A DNA stretch of 64,000 nucleotides from Pararhodobacter aggregans (lineage in GTDB: Bacteria; Pseudomonadota; Alphaproteobacteria; Rhodobacterales; Rhodobacteraceae), in contig NZ_QDDR01000006.1 in the NCBI RefSeq assembly GCF_003075525.1, positions 186,001 through 250,000 on the forward strand, read 5' to 3'. Under the pieces are notes generated by a model that saw only the letters and a list, made by a program, of their open reading frames with translations, searched no databases and was not told the origin of the DNA. Shown here one piece after another: positions 51,053 to 61,964 of the stretch; positions within the stretch are counted from its first letter, which is position 1; every line of letters starts with the position of its first letter. The translations under genes and the position numbers were made by a program.

Positions 51053-51616
51053 ATGAAGCCGAGGTTGAAGAAGACCGTCGTGATGGTCGGCATGATGGGC
51101 GCCGGCAAATCCGCTGTCGGCAAGGAGCTGGCGGCGGTGCTGGGCGTGCCCTTCCTCGATTCCGATGCCGAGATCGAGCGCGCGGCCAATGCCACCATCG
51201 CCGAGATCTTCGCCCGCGACGGCGAGGCCTTCTTTCGCGACAAGGAGGCGCAGGTCATCGCCCGTCTGCTGGATGGCGAGCCCTGCGTGCTGTCGGTCGG
51301 GGGCGGCGCGTTCCTGCGCGCCGAGACGCGGCGGCGGGTCAGCGCGTTCGGGGTCTCGGTCTGGCTGAAGGCCGATCTCGACACGCTCTGGGCCCGGGTG
51401 CGGCGCAAGGACACGCGGCCGCTGCTGAAGACCGCAAATCCCTACCGGACGCTGGCCGAGCTGATGGCGGCGCGCGAACCCGCCTATGCCGAGGCCGATC
51501 TGATCGTGGCGACGACCGCCGATTATGCCATTGAAACAACGGCCGAAAAGGTGGTCGAGGCGTTGGCCTTGCGCCCCGATGTCCTGTCGGTCCCAGAGCT
51601 GCCGGGAAAGCCATGA
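51053..51616 (+). CDS. aroK: Shikimate kinase
   Basis: 187 aa from ATG 51053 (agggaa site). P-loop GMMGAGKSAVG, shikimate-binding Asp in FLDSDAEIE, GGGAF and the LID Arg in RKDTRPLL are present. Phosphorylates shikimate in the aromatic amino-acid pathway. Overlaps aroB by 4 bp. Confidence 0.96.
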   Translation: MKPRLKKTVVMVGMMGAGKSAVGKELAAVLGVPFLDSDAEIERAANATIAEIFARDGEAFFRDKEAQVIARLLDGEPCVLSVGGGAFLRAETRRRVSAFGVSVWLKADLDTLWARVRRKDTRPLLKTANPYRTLAELMAAREPAYAEADLIVATTADYAIETTAEKVVEALALRPDVLSVPELPGKP

Positions 51617-52725
51617 GCAAGATTGACGACGTGCGGGTGAACCTGGGCGAACGGTCCTACACGGTGCGGGTGGGGCGTGGCCTGATCGACCGCGCCGGGG
51701 CCGAGATCGCGCCCTTGCTGCGCCGTCCCCGGGTCGCCGTGGTGAGCGAAGAGACGGTCGCCGCCGCACAACTCGCGCGGTTCCGCGCCGGGCTGGAGGG
51801 GGGCGGCGTTGCCATGGAGGCGCTGATCCTGCCGCCGGGCGAGGCGACCAAGAGCTGGCGCCATCTGGAGCAGGTGGTCGAATGGCTGATCGCCCAGAAG
51901 GTCGAGCGCGGCGACATGGTGGTGGCGCTGGGCGGCGGGGTGATCGGCGATCTGGTGGGCTTTGCGGCTTCTGTGCTGCGCCGGGGCGTGCGCTTCGTGC
52001 AGGTGCCGACCTCGCTTCTGGCGCAGGTCGACAGTTCGGTCGGCGGCAAGACGGGGATCAACTCGCCGCTCGGCAAGAACCTGGTGGGGGCGTTCCACCA
52101 GCCCTCGCTGGTCTTGTGCGACATCGACGCGCTGGACACGCTGCCGGGGAGGGATTTCCTGGCGGGCTATGGCGAGGTGGTGAAATACGGGCTGCTGGGG
52201 GATGCGGCGTTCTTCGACTGGCTCGACGCGAATGCGCCGGCCATGGCGGCGGGCGACAAGGACCTGCGGCAGGAGGCGGTGCGCCATGCGGTGCGCATGA
52301 AGGCCGATCTGGTCGAGCGCGACGAGACCGAGCAGGGGGACCGGGCGCTTCTGAACCTGGGCCATACCTTCGGCCATGCGCTGGAGGCGGCGACGGGCTA
52401 TTCCGACCGGCTGCTGCATGGGGAAGGGGTGGCGATCGGCTGTCTGCTGGCCTTCGACCTGTCGGCCCGGCTGGGGCTTTGCGCGCAGGAAGCGCCCGAG
52501 CGGGTGGCCGAGCATCTGGCGCGGATGGGGATGAAGCGGCGGTTCGCGGATATTCCGGGCGATCTGCCGGGGCGCGACGGGCTGATCGCGCTGATGGCGC
52601 AGGACAAGAAGGTGCAGGACGGGGCGATGCGCTTCATCCTGGCCCGCGGCATCGGCGAGGCTTTCGTGACCGGCGAGGTGCCGCGCGCGGCGCTGGAGCG
52701 GCTTCTGGACGAGGCTTTGGCCTGA
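51613..52725 (+). CDS. aroB: 3-dehydroquinate synthase
   Basis: 370 aa. NAD and metal motifs: GEATKSWRHLE, ALGGGVIGDLVGFAAS, PTSLLAQVDSSVGGKTGIN, GYGEVVKYG and LNLGHTFGHALE (zinc His residues). Second step of the shikimate pathway. Coupled to aroK; followed by a 28-bp palindrome. Confidence 0.97.
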   Translation: MSKIDDVRVNLGERSYTVRVGRGLIDRAGAEIAPLLRRPRVAVVSEETVAAAQLARFRAGLEGGGVAMEALILPPGEATKSWRHLEQVVEWLIAQKVERGDMVVALGGGVIGDLVGFAASVLRRGVRFVQVPTSLLAQVDSSVGGKTGINSPLGKNLVGAFHQPSLVLCDIDALDTLPGRDFLAGYGEVVKYGLLGDAAFFDWLDANAPAMAAGDKDLRQEAVRHAVRMKADLVERDETEQGDRALLNLGHTFGHALEAATGYSDRLLHGEGVAIGCLLAFDLSARLGLCAQEAPERVAEHLARMGMKRRFADIPGDLPGRDGLIALMAQDKKVQDGAMRFILARGIGEAFVTGEVPRAALERLLDEALA

Positions 52726-52732
52726 GGGCGGG

Positions 52733-52760
52733 GTAGGATGGGCAATATTGCCCATCCTAC
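52733..52760. repeat. 28-bp perfect palindrome B1
   Basis: Perfect self-complementary sequence with half-site gtaggatgggcaat, 8 bp after aroB. An identical copy is at 56111-56138 after preA. REP-like; may act as a transcription stop or mRNA-protecting hairpin. Confidence 0.75.
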
Positions 52761-52901
52761 GCCAGCGGCGGATGCGGCGCCCGATGCCCAAGGATTGGGC
52801 ACTCGCCGCCCGCCCGTCGTTTTTCAAAATTTTACCCGTTGATAAAATTTCGAACCGTGGCAAGCTGGGGGCCTTCGCACAGCCAACCCGGGAGGTAGCC
52901 C

Positions 52902-54224
52902 GTGACGAATTCCCCGCAGACCGACGGCATTGTGGCCGGGCGTCTGGACGATGCGACGCTCGCCGCGCATTTCGACGATCTCTATCCGATTCTGGACGAT
53001 CACGAGGCCCGCGTGGCCGCCGACCGCTGTTACTTCTGCCATGACGCGCCCTGCATCACGGCCTGCCCGACGGCGATCGACATTCCGCTCTTCATCCGGC
53101 AGATCCAGACCGGCCAGCCGGACGGCGCCGCGCGCACCATCCTGTCGCAGAACATCCTCGGCGCCATGTGCGCCCGGGTCTGTCCGACCGAAACGCTCTG
53201 CGAGGGGGCCTGCGTCAGGAACGAGGCCGAGGGCAACCCGGTCGAGATCGGGCGCCTGCAACGCTATGCCACCGACGGGTTGCTGCTGGCCAACGAGCAC
53301 CCCTTCGCCCGTGCGCCCGAAACCGGCAAGACCGTGGCCGTGATCGGCGCCGGTCCCGCCGGGCTGTCCGCCGCGCATCGGCTGGCGATGCTGGGTCATG
53401 CGGTGACGCTCTATGACACGCGGACCAAGGCCGGGGGTCTCAACGAATACGGCATCGCCGCCTACAAGGCCGCCAATGGCATCGCCCAGGCCGAGGTCGA
53501 CTGGCTGCTGCGGATCGGCGGTATCACGGTGAAGACCGGCCAGGCACTGGGCGCGGGGCTGACGCTCGACGGGCTCAAGGCGACGCATGACGCGGTGTTC
53601 CTGGGGATCGGCCTGGCAGGGGTCAACGCGCTGAACGTCCCGGGCGAGGATCTGCCGGCTGTGCAGGATGCGGTCGATTTCATCGAGACCCTGCGCCAGA
53701 CCGGGGACAAGGCTTCGCTGCCCATCGGCCGCCATGTGGTGGTGATCGGCGGCGGCATGACGGCGGTCGATGCCGCCGTGCAATCGCGCCTGTTGGGGGC
53801 CGAGCATGTCTCCATCGTCTATCGCCGCGACCGGGGCGCCATGTCGGCCTCGGATTACGAACTCGACCATGCGGCGACCGAGGGGGTGAGCATCCTCACC
53901 AACGCCATGCCGGTCGCGATCAGTGCCGCGGGCGTGACCTTCGCCTATACTCGCAGCGGCCCGAACGGGCTGGAAAAGACCGGCGAAACCTTCACCCTGA
54001 AGGCCGATCAGGTGTTCAAGGCCATCGGCCAGACGCTGAAGGGCCAGCCAGACGCACTGAAGACCCAGGGCGGCAAGATCGTCATCGACGCCGCCGGGCG
54101 CACCTCGGTCACCGGGGTCTGGGCCGGGGGCGATTGCGCGACGGGGGGCGAGGATCTGACCGTCACCGCCGTGGCGCAGGGGCGCGATGCGGCGCTGGAT
54201 ATCCACCGGGCGCTTTGCCCATGA
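52902..54224 (+). CDS. preT: NAD-dependent dihydropyrimidine dehydrogenase subunit PreT
   Basis: 440 aa from GTG 52902 (gggaggtagc site). N-terminal Fe-S cluster cysteines (CYFCHDAPCITACPT, CARVCPTETLCEGAC) are followed by FAD-binding GAGPAGLSAAHRLA and NAD-binding GGGMTAVDAAVQS, as in the small subunit of glutamate synthase and PreT. With PreA it forms the enzyme reducing or oxidising uracil/thymine. The GFA-family gene between preT and preA is unusual but coupled (4-bp overlap). Confidence 0.93.
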   Translation: MTNSPQTDGIVAGRLDDATLAAHFDDLYPILDDHEARVAADRCYFCHDAPCITACPTAIDIPLFIRQIQTGQPDGAARTILSQNILGAMCARVCPTETLCEGACVRNEAEGNPVEIGRLQRYATDGLLLANEHPFARAPETGKTVAVIGAGPAGLSAAHRLAMLGHAVTLYDTRTKAGGLNEYGIAAYKAANGIAQAEVDWLLRIGGITVKTGQALGAGLTLDGLKATHDAVFLGIGLAGVNALNVPGEDLPAVQDAVDFIETLRQTGDKASLPIGRHVVVIGGGMTAVDAAVQSRLLGAEHVSIVYRRDRGAMSASDYELDHAATEGVSILTNAMPVAISAAGVTFAYTRSGPNGLEKTGETFTLKADQVFKAIGQTLKGQPDALKTQGGKIVIDAAGRTSVTGVWAGGDCATGGEDLTVTAVAQGRDAALDIHRALCP

Positions 54225-54703
54225 GCGGGCCGGTCTTTCGCCCCTATGTCCTGCCCGCCGAAGGGGGCTGCCGCTGCGGCGCGCTGCGGTTTCGGGTGAC
54301 GGCGCAGCCCATCGCCACCGCCGCCTGCCATTGCCGGGGCTGTCAGCGCATGTCGGGCAGCGCCTTTTCCACCACGCTCATGGTCCCGGTCGAGGGGTTC
54401 GAGGTTGTGGCGGGCGAGCCGGTCCTCGGCGGCATGAAGAACCCGGCGCTGCAGCACAGCCATTGCCCCGAATGCCTGAGCTGGGTCTTCACCCGGATCG
54501 AGGGCGCGCCCTTCCTCAATGTGCGGGCGGTGATGCTGGACGATCCCTCGCGCTTCGTGCCCTTCGTCGAGACCTGCACCGCCGAGCGTCTGCCCTGGGC
54601 CGAGACCCCGGCGCCCCACAAATACGAGAGTTTCCCGCCGAACGAGGCCTTTGGCCCGCTGCTGGCGGAATACGCAACGCTGATCGCGTCACAGGAGAGC
54701 TGA
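54221..54703 (+). CDS. GFA-domain (glutathione-dependent formaldehyde-activating-like) protein
   Basis: 160 aa. Zinc-binding cysteines in EGGCRCGALRF, TAACHCRGCQRMSG and HSHCPEC define the GFA/CENP-V fold. Function of most GFA proteins is unknown; few act on formaldehyde-glutathione adducts. ATG overlaps the preT stop, and preA starts 1 bp after its end, so it is embedded in the pyrimidine-degradation operon. Confidence 0.9.
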   Translation: MSGPVFRPYVLPAEGGCRCGALRFRVTAQPIATAACHCRGCQRMSGSAFSTTLMVPVEGFEVVAGEPVLGGMKNPALQHSHCPECLSWVFTRIEGAPFLNVRAVMLDDPSRFVPFVETCTAERLPWAETPAPHKYESFPPNEAFGPLLAEYATLIASQES

Positions 54704-54704
54704 G

Positions 54705-56009
54705 ATGGCCAACCTGACTTCGACTTTCGTCGGCATCAAATCGCCGAACCCGTTCTGGCTGGCCTCGGCGCCGCCGACCGACAAGGAATACAACGTCCGC
54801 CGCGCCTTCGAGGCCGGCTGGGGCGGGGTGGTGTGGAAGACCCTGGGCGAGGCGGGGCCCCCGGTGGTCAACGTGAACGGGCCCCGCTATGGCGCGATCT
54901 GGGGCGCCGACCGGCGGCTTCTGGGGCTGAACAACATCGAACTGATTACCGACCGCCCGCTCGAGGTGAACCTGCGCGAGATGAAGGCGGTGAAGCGCGA
55001 CTACCCCGACCGGGCGCTGATCGCCTCGCTGATGGTGCCCTGCGTCGAGGAGGCGTGGAAGACGATCCTGCCCCTCGTGGAGGAGACCGGCGCCGACGGG
55101 ATCGAGCTGAACTGCGGCTGCCCGCATGGCATGTCCGAGCGCGGGATGGGCGCGGCGGTGGGCCAGAACCCCGATCTGATCGAGCAGATCACCCGCTGGT
55201 GCAAGCAATACACCCGGATGCCGGTGATCGTGAAGCTCACGCCCAACATCACCGATGTCCGCCTGCCGGCGCGCGCGGCGCTGAGGGGCGGGGCCGATGC
55301 GGTGAGCCTGATCAACACGATCAATTCGATCACCTCGGTGGATCTCGATGATTTCGCGCCCGAACCCTCGATCGACGGCAAGGGCACGCATGGCGGCTAT
55401 TGCGGCCCGGCGGTCAAGCCCATCGCGCTGAACATGGTGGCCGAGATTGCCCGCGACGCCGAGACCCGCGGCCTGCCGATCAGCGGCATCGGCGGGGTGA
55501 CCACCTGGCGCGACGCGGCGGAATTCCTGTCGCTCGGCGCGGGGAATGTGCAGGTCTGCACGGCGGCGATGACCTATGGCTTCGGGATCATCAAGGAGAT
55601 GACGGCGGGCCTGTCCCTGTGGATGGACCGCAAGGGTCTGTCCTCGGTCGAGGCGGTGGTGGGCCGGGCGGTGCCGAATGTGACCGACTGGCAGTACCTG
55701 AACCTGAACTATGTGACCAAGGCGAAGATCGACCAGGACAAGTGCATTTCCTGCGGGCGCTGCTATGCGGCCTGCGAGGATACCTCGCATCAGGCGATCT
55801 GGATGAAACCGGGGCGGGTGTTCGAGGTGAACGACGCGGAATGCGTGGCCTGCAACCTCTGCGTCAATGTCTGCCCGGTCGAGGATTGCATCACCATGGA
55901 GAAAGTGGCGCCGGGGGCTTTGGACGAGCGGACCGGCAAGGTCGTCCCGGCCGAGCACGGTGACTGGACGGCGCATCCGAACAATCCGATGGCAAGAGCG
56001 GCGGAATAG
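54705..56009 (+). CDS. preA: NAD-dependent dihydropyrimidine dehydrogenase subunit PreA
   Basis: 434 aa. N-terminal dihydroorotate-dehydrogenase-like barrel: FMN-binding 'GIKSPNPFWLASAPPTDK', catalytic-loop 'LNCGCPHGMSERGMGAAVGQ' with Cys, and 'NTINSITSVD'. C-terminal ferredoxin domain with two clusters CISCGRCYAAC and CVACNLCVNVC...C. Partner of PreT in pyrimidine degradation. Confidence 0.95.
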   Translation: MANLTSTFVGIKSPNPFWLASAPPTDKEYNVRRAFEAGWGGVVWKTLGEAGPPVVNVNGPRYGAIWGADRRLLGLNNIELITDRPLEVNLREMKAVKRDYPDRALIASLMVPCVEEAWKTILPLVEETGADGIELNCGCPHGMSERGMGAAVGQNPDLIEQITRWCKQYTRMPVIVKLTPNITDVRLPARAALRGGADAVSLINTINSITSVDLDDFAPEPSIDGKGTHGGYCGPAVKPIALNMVAEIARDAETRGLPISGIGGVTTWRDAAEFLSLGAGNVQVCTAAMTYGFGIIKEMTAGLSLWMDRKGLSSVEAVVGRAVPNVTDWQYLNLNYVTKAKIDQDKCISCGRCYAACEDTSHQAIWMKPGRVFEVNDAECVACNLCVNVCPVEDCITMEKVAPGALDERTGKVVPAEHGDWTAHPNNPMARAAE

Positions 56010-56110
56010 GACGCGCGGCGGCATAAACCGGGTGGCCCTTGGGGGGCCGCTCCCACCTGCGACCGGCGCGTTCCCTCCCGACGCGCCGGTCCTTTTGTGC
56101 GGGGCCTCGG

Positions 56111-56138
56111 GTAGGATGGGCAATATTGCCCATCCTAC
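56111..56138. repeat. 28-bp perfect palindrome B2
   Basis: Identical to the palindrome at 52733-52760, here in the gap between the end of preA and a small convergent gene. Confidence 0.75.
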
Positions 56139-56155
56139 GGGGGGTGCCCGCCCGG

Positions 56156-56563
56156 TCAGACCTTCCGGTCGAGGAGATGCACCGGCTCGGCCTCGGTTCC
56201 GGTGGGGCGGATCGCGGGATCCGGGACTGGCGGCGCTTCGGCCGGCTCGCTGTCGGTCGTGGCCTCGGCCGGGGCGGGATCGTCGCTTTCGGGACCGGGC
56301 AGCGGTGGATGTTCGGCCAGCCGGGTGCGGATGTCCTGCAACACATTGATCTCGAACGAGGGGGGCGGGCCGACGGGGCGTTCACGCTCGGCCGGGTTGC
56401 GCGGCAGTTCCGGGCGGGGGGCCACATCGACGGGCTTCACCGCGCGGGCGCTTTCCACCTTGGCGACGGGGGCGGCGGTGCGGGGCACGGCGCTGAGCAG
56501 GGTGGTCAGAGCGTCACGCGCGAAGGACCCGGGAGGGGCGACGGGAGACAGGACGCTGGTCAT
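56156..56563 (-). CDS. Pro/Ala-rich hypothetical protein
   Basis: 135 aa, largely disordered, Pro/Ala/Glu-rich, with one ordered-looking segment 'PSFEINVLQDIRTRLAEH' in the middle. ATG 56563 has no strong ribosome site but coding composition is good. Unknown function; convergent with preA. Confidence 0.55.
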   Translation of the reverse strand: MTSVLSPVAPPGSFARDALTTLLSAVPRTAAPVAKVESARAVKPVDVAPRPELPRNPAERERPVGPPPSFEINVLQDIRTRLAEHPPLPGPESDDPAPAEATTDSEPAEAPPVPDPAIRPTGTEAEPVHLLDRKV

Positions 56564-56739
56564 GATGAACCTCTGGATATACCTCTGGCGGAAGAGAACC
56601 TCGAGTCTGGTTGCCCCTCAAGCCTAGGCATGGCGGCGTTAATTCCCGCTTAACCCCTCAAATTGTCAGGAAAAATCTCTCGGTCCGGAAAGGATTTCCT
56701 CACCCTTCCCGGTCTTGGCCCGCTCCCCTGAATGCAGAC

Positions 56740-56764
56740 GGCGCGGCCCCCAGGGGACCGCGCC
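56740..56764 (-). terminator. GC hairpin downstream of eno
   Basis: ggcgcgg / ccgcgcc stem with an 11-bp GC-rich loop, 24 bp beyond the eno stop codon. It lacks a T-run, so termination may be Rho-assisted. Confidence 0.45.
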
Positions 56765-56787
56765 GCCACTGCAAACCGCTTGGGGTC

Positions 56788-58095
<1,308 letters not shown>

Positions 58096-58158
58096 CTATA
58101 CGGCAGGGCCGGGGACGTTGAAAGGGCGCCGTCCGGCCGTTACCGCTGCCGTTACCGC

Positions 58159-59058
58159 TCAGGGTAAGGTCGGGGTCTCGGCGGTCGGCACCGGACGGCG
58201 GCCGAGCTGTATCTCGCGCACCAGGGTGTAGAGCCCGGCAACCACGATCACCACCGACCCGGTCAGGGTCCAGATATCGGGGCGCTCGCCGAACAGGACC
58301 ACGCCAAGGCCCATGGAAAAGACCAGCCGCGCATAGCGGAAGGGCGTGGTGGTGGCGATATTGCCGGTCCGGGTCGAGAGGACCAGCATGACATAGGCGG
58401 TCATGCCGACCACCACGTTGAGCGTGAGCAGCGCCGCATCACCCGCCGAGGGCACCACGAGGCTTTCGCCCCGCATCGCCAACAGCAAGAGCCCGCCGGG
58501 GATGACCGCGGCAAAGCCCCAGGCCGAGACCTGCAGCGACGAGATCCCGGAATCGAGGCGCTTGGTGGCAAGGTCACGGGTCGAGAGGAAGAAGACCGCG
58601 GCGAGGGGCACGAGGGCGGCGGCGTCAAACCCCGTGGTCCCCGGGCGCAGGATCAGCATGACGCCGAAAAACCCCACCAGAATCGCCGTCCAGCGCCGCC
58701 AGCCGGCTTTCTCGCCCAGAAACAGCGCAGCGCCCAGCGTGACCGCCAGCGGCATCGCCTGCAGGATCGAGGACATGACCGACAGCGGCACCAGCGCCAC
58801 GGAGAGCAGGATGGTGATGACCGCCCCCGTCTCGCAGGCGTTGCGCAGCAGGGCCGCCCCCTTCAGCGCCCGGCGGTCAAAGAGCGGCTCGCCCTTGCGC
58901 CAGAGCGCCACCGAAAAGGCCAGCGCCCCGCCGATGCCGAGCCAGAGCGCCACCATGCCCGGCGGGATGCGGGTCACGAGATCCTTCATGATCGCGTCCT
59001 GCATGGCGAAACCGGCCATGGCGGCGACCATCAGCAGCGGGCCGCGAAGGGTGGACAT
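58159..59058 (-). CDS. EamA/DMT-family transporter
   Basis: 299 aa from ATG 59058, chosen for its aggag site; the frame extends to 59103. Ten hydrophobic segments and two EamA repeats (roughly 5-140 and 145-285). Probably a metabolite or amino-acid exporter; substrate unknown. Divergent from another EamA gene at 59143, with 84 bp between the starts. Confidence 0.9.
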   Translation of the reverse strand: MSTLRGPLLMVAAMAGFAMQDAIMKDLVTRIPPGMVALWLGIGGALAFSVALWRKGEPLFDRRALKGAALLRNACETGAVITILLSVALVPLSVMSSILQAMPLAVTLGAALFLGEKAGWRRWTAILVGFFGVMLILRPGTTGFDAAALVPLAAVFFLSTRDLATKRLDSGISSLQVSAWGFAAVIPGGLLLLAMRGESLVVPSAGDAALLTLNVVVGMTAYVMLVLSTRTGNIATTTPFRYARLVFSMGLGVVLFGERPDIWTLTGSVVIVVAGLYTLVREIQLGRRPVPTAETPTLP

Positions 59059-59142
59059 GGCGTTCTCCTGCCGGGGCTTGGGGGGCTTGACCCCATCGGG
59101 CACGGGGGCTTACCTGTGCGCCCTTAACCTGTGCAGGAAATC

Positions 59143-60024
59143 ATGACAATCCCCACTCGCCGACCGCTCGATACGCAGGGCTTCTGGCTCATGCTGGGGC
59201 TCGCCCTGTTGTTTGGCGCCAACAACCTGCTGATCAAGCTGGGAAACGAGGGGTTGCAGCCAGCGTTTTTCGCCGGGGTGCGGTCGATCGTGGCGCTGGT
59301 GTTCCTGGTGCTCTGGATGCGGCTCAGGGGGCTGTCGCCGCGGCTGGAGCTTTGGGGCGTGGGGGTGCTGGCGGGGCTCCTGTTCTCGGGCGAGTTCCTG
59401 TTCCTGTTCCTGGCGCTGGATCATACCAGCGTGGTGCGGGCCTCGTCCCTGTTCTATGCCATGCCGATCTGGCTGGCGCTGGCCGCGCATTTCCTGTTCC
59501 CGGGCGAGCGGCTGACCCCGAAACGGGCGCTCGGCTTCGTGCTGGGGTTCTCGGGCGTGGTGCTGACCGTGGCCGGGCGCGGCGGCGCGGGCGAGGGCGG
59601 GATCCTGGGCGATCTGGCGGCCATCGTCGCGGGCATGTGCTGGGCGGGCGTGGTGGTCGTGTCGCGCAAGACGCGGTTCGGCACGGCTTCGGCCGAGGCG
59701 CAGATCTTCTGGCAGGTGCTGGTCTCGGCGGTGCTGTTGACGGCGACAGCGCCGCTTTTCGGGCTGCCGCTGGTGCGGGACTTCGACCTGACGCAGGCGG
59801 TGATGCTGGTGGTGCAGGCGGTGGGCGTGGTCTGCCTGGGCTTCGTCACCTGGTTCTGGCTGATCGGGAAATATTATGCCTCGACGGTGGCGAGTTTCAG
59901 CTTCCTGACCCCGGTGCTGAGCGCGCTTCTGGGCTGGCTGGTGCTGGGCGAGGCGGTGACCTGGGTCACGCCGGTGGCGCTGGTGCTGCTGGTGGCGGGG
60001 CTGGTGCTGATAAACCGGCGGTGA
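59143..60024 (+). CDS. EamA/DMT-family transporter
   Basis: 293 aa from ATG 59143 (aggaaatc site). Ten helices in two EamA repeats; 'LALDHTSVVRASSLFYAMPIW' and 'STVASFSFLTPVLSALLGWLVLGE' are typical loop/helix signatures. Low direct similarity to its divergent neighbour, so not a recent duplication. Confidence 0.9.
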   Translation: MTIPTRRPLDTQGFWLMLGLALLFGANNLLIKLGNEGLQPAFFAGVRSIVALVFLVLWMRLRGLSPRLELWGVGVLAGLLFSGEFLFLFLALDHTSVVRASSLFYAMPIWLALAAHFLFPGERLTPKRALGFVLGFSGVVLTVAGRGGAGEGGILGDLAAIVAGMCWAGVVVVSRKTRFGTASAEAQIFWQVLVSAVLLTATAPLFGLPLVRDFDLTQAVMLVVQAVGVVCLGFVTWFWLIGKYYASTVASFSFLTPVLSALLGWLVLGEAVTWVTPVALVLLVAGLVLINRR

Positions 60025-60037
60025 GGTCGGGCCGGGT

Positions 60038-60170
60038 GGTGCGTGCAAGCACGCACCCTACGGGGGATGGTCGCCGGGCTGGGCGTTGGTGGGATGAAAT
60101 CCCACCCTACGGGCGCCTGACCGGCGCCGATCTCGCGAACCGCCTCGTAGGGTGCGTGCTTGCACGCACC
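60038..60170. repeat. REP-like palindrome cluster 3
   Basis: ggtgcgtgcaagcacgcacc (60038-60057), ggtgggatgaaatcccacc (60088-60106) and ggtgcgtgcttgcacgcacc (60151-60170), filling the gap between convergent genes. Confidence 0.75.
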
Positions 60171-60177
60171 GCCCGCC

Positions 60178-61104
60178 TCAGAGCCGTCCCAACCGCTCGG
60201 TCAACAGCGCATAGAACCCGTCCGCGTCGCAGGAGCCGACGAAGAAGGCATTCTTCGGCCGGTCGGTGACGCCCCACCAATCGGCCACGGTCATGCCCAG
60301 CGTCAGGGGCGATTGCGTCTCGATCTCGACATTGATCTGGCGGCCCGAGAACAGCTCGGGCCGGATCAGCCAGGCGATGGTGCAGGGGTCGTGCAGCGGC
60401 GCGCCGTCCGAGCCGTATTTCTCCCGGTCGAAGCGCTCGAAGAAATCGGTCCAGGCGGCGACCACCTCGCCCACCGGGCCCAGCGCGCGCAGCGCCTCGA
60501 TCCGGGGCCGCGTGGTCAGCACCTTGTGCGTCACGTCGAGCGGCATCACCGTCAGCCGGACGCCCGAGGCGAAAACGATGGCCGCGGCCTCGGGGTCGAC
60601 GAAGATGTTGAACTCGGCCGCGGGGGTGATGTTGCCCACTTCGAAATAGGCGCCGCCCATGATGACGATCTCGTCGATCCGGGCGGCGATGTCGGGGGCC
60701 TTGCGCAGGGCGGCGGCGATATTGGTCAGCGGGCCGATGGCCACCAGCGTGATCCCGTCCCGGGCGCGCGCCGTCTCGATGATGAAATCGACCGCGTGGC
60801 CCTCTTGCAGGGGCATCACCTGCTCGGGCAGGTCGGCGCCGTCGAGGCCGGTCTTGCCATGCACATGTTCGGCCGTGACCAGCGGGCGCGCCAGCGGCCG
60901 GTCGCAGCCCGCAAAGACCTTCACCCCGCTCCGCCCGGCCAGTTCGCAGACCACCCGCGCGTTGCGCTGGGTGCGCGAGAGCGGCACGTTGCCCGCGACG
61001 CAGGTCAGGCCCAGCACCTCCAGCTCCGGCGAGGCCAGAGCCAGCAGGATCGCCACGGCGTCGTCCTGTCCGGGGTCGGTGTCGATGATGATCTTGCGGG
61101 GCAT
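60178..61104 (-). CDS. Nucleoside hydrolase (inosine-uridine preferring type)
   Basis: 308 aa from ATG 61104. Calcium-binding motif IDTDPGQDDAVA at residues 7-18, 'TCVAGNVPL', 'GKTGLDGADLP', 'AIGPLTNIAAAL', 'MGGAY' and 'AEFNIFVDPEAA' define the family. Hydrolyses ribonucleosides to base and ribose for salvage; base preference cannot be read with certainty. Confidence 0.94.
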   Translation of the reverse strand: MPRKIIIDTDPGQDDAVAILLALASPELEVLGLTCVAGNVPLSRTQRNARVVCELAGRSGVKVFAGCDRPLARPLVTAEHVHGKTGLDGADLPEQVMPLQEGHAVDFIIETARARDGITLVAIGPLTNIAAALRKAPDIAARIDEIVIMGGAYFEVGNITPAAEFNIFVDPEAAAIVFASGVRLTVMPLDVTHKVLTTRPRIEALRALGPVGEVVAAWTDFFERFDREKYGSDGAPLHDPCTIAWLIRPELFSGRQINVEIETQSPLTLGMTVADWWGVTDRPKNAFFVGSCDADGFYALLTERLGRL

Positions 61105-61336
61105 GGGTTGGGTCCGGTGGTGGCGAGTGAGGGAAGGAAATGGGCACGCGGCGGTTGCACAAAATGCCCCCGCCGCGAAGGAAGCCCCTTTCTTAACCAA
61201 ATGGTCAGGTCTTGTCGAGGACCGGGCCCCGGCTGCTACCGTCGAGCCTCGACCCCGGCGCCGGGCGGATTATCTTGCCGTAAATTGGCCCTCTTTGACT
61301 GGTAAACAGGGGGCAGGACAGGCTAGGAACACCCCG

Positions 61337-61867
61337 ATGAGTTTTGCACGCGCGGAGCGGATGAGCGACCCGACCGAGCCCCCCAGTTTCGTCCCCGGCC
61401 CGGGTACCGAACGCGACTTCCGCGATGCGTTGGGCGCATTCGCGACCGGCGTGACGGTGATAACCGCGCAATCGGCGATCGGCCCCTTGGGGATCACCGC
61501 GAATTCCTTCGCCTCGCTGTCGATGGCGCCGCCGCTGGTGCTGTGGTCTCCGGGCCGTTTCTCGCGCCGCTTCGACGCTTTCGTCGAGGCCGGGCATTTC
61601 GCCATCCATGTGCTGGGGGCCGAGCAATTCGAGCTGGGCCGCCATTTCGCCCGGCAGGGGCATGATTTCGACCTGCCGGGCGTGGCGGTCAACGCGCAGG
61701 GCGTGCCGGTGCTGCCGGGTTGCCTGGCGGTGTTCGAATGCGCGAGGGAAGCGGTGCATGACGGCGGCGATCACGCCATCGTCGTCGGCCGCGTGCTGGC
61801 GGCGCGGCACCGGCGCGGCGTGCCGCTGGTTTTCCATCGTGGCAATTACGGCGGTTTCGGCGCCTGA
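61337..61867 (+). CDS. Flavin reductase family protein
   Basis: 176 aa. FMN-binding split-barrel of the DIM6/NTAB flavin reductases: 'FATGVTVITAQSAIGPLGITANSFASLSMAPPLVLW' region (about 35-70), 'FAIHVLGAEQ' and C-terminal 'GVPLVFHRGNYGGF'. Supplies reduced flavin to a monooxygenase or acts as a reductase. ATG 61337 has aggaac; ATG 61361 is an alternative. Followed by the asparagine-synthetase-like gene after 97 bp. Confidence 0.9.
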   Translation: MSFARAERMSDPTEPPSFVPGPGTERDFRDALGAFATGVTVITAQSAIGPLGITANSFASLSMAPPLVLWSPGRFSRRFDAFVEAGHFAIHVLGAEQFELGRHFARQGHDFDLPGVAVNAQGVPVLPGCLAVFECAREAVHDGGDHAIVVGRVLAARHRRGVPLVFHRGNYGGFGA

Positions 61868-61964
61868 GGCCGCTTGCCCGGAGGCGGCGCGGGGCCTAGC
61901 CTTGCACGGCACCCGGGCGGCGCGAGGGGCGCTCCAGATCCGGGATCGGGCAGTGAAAGACAGT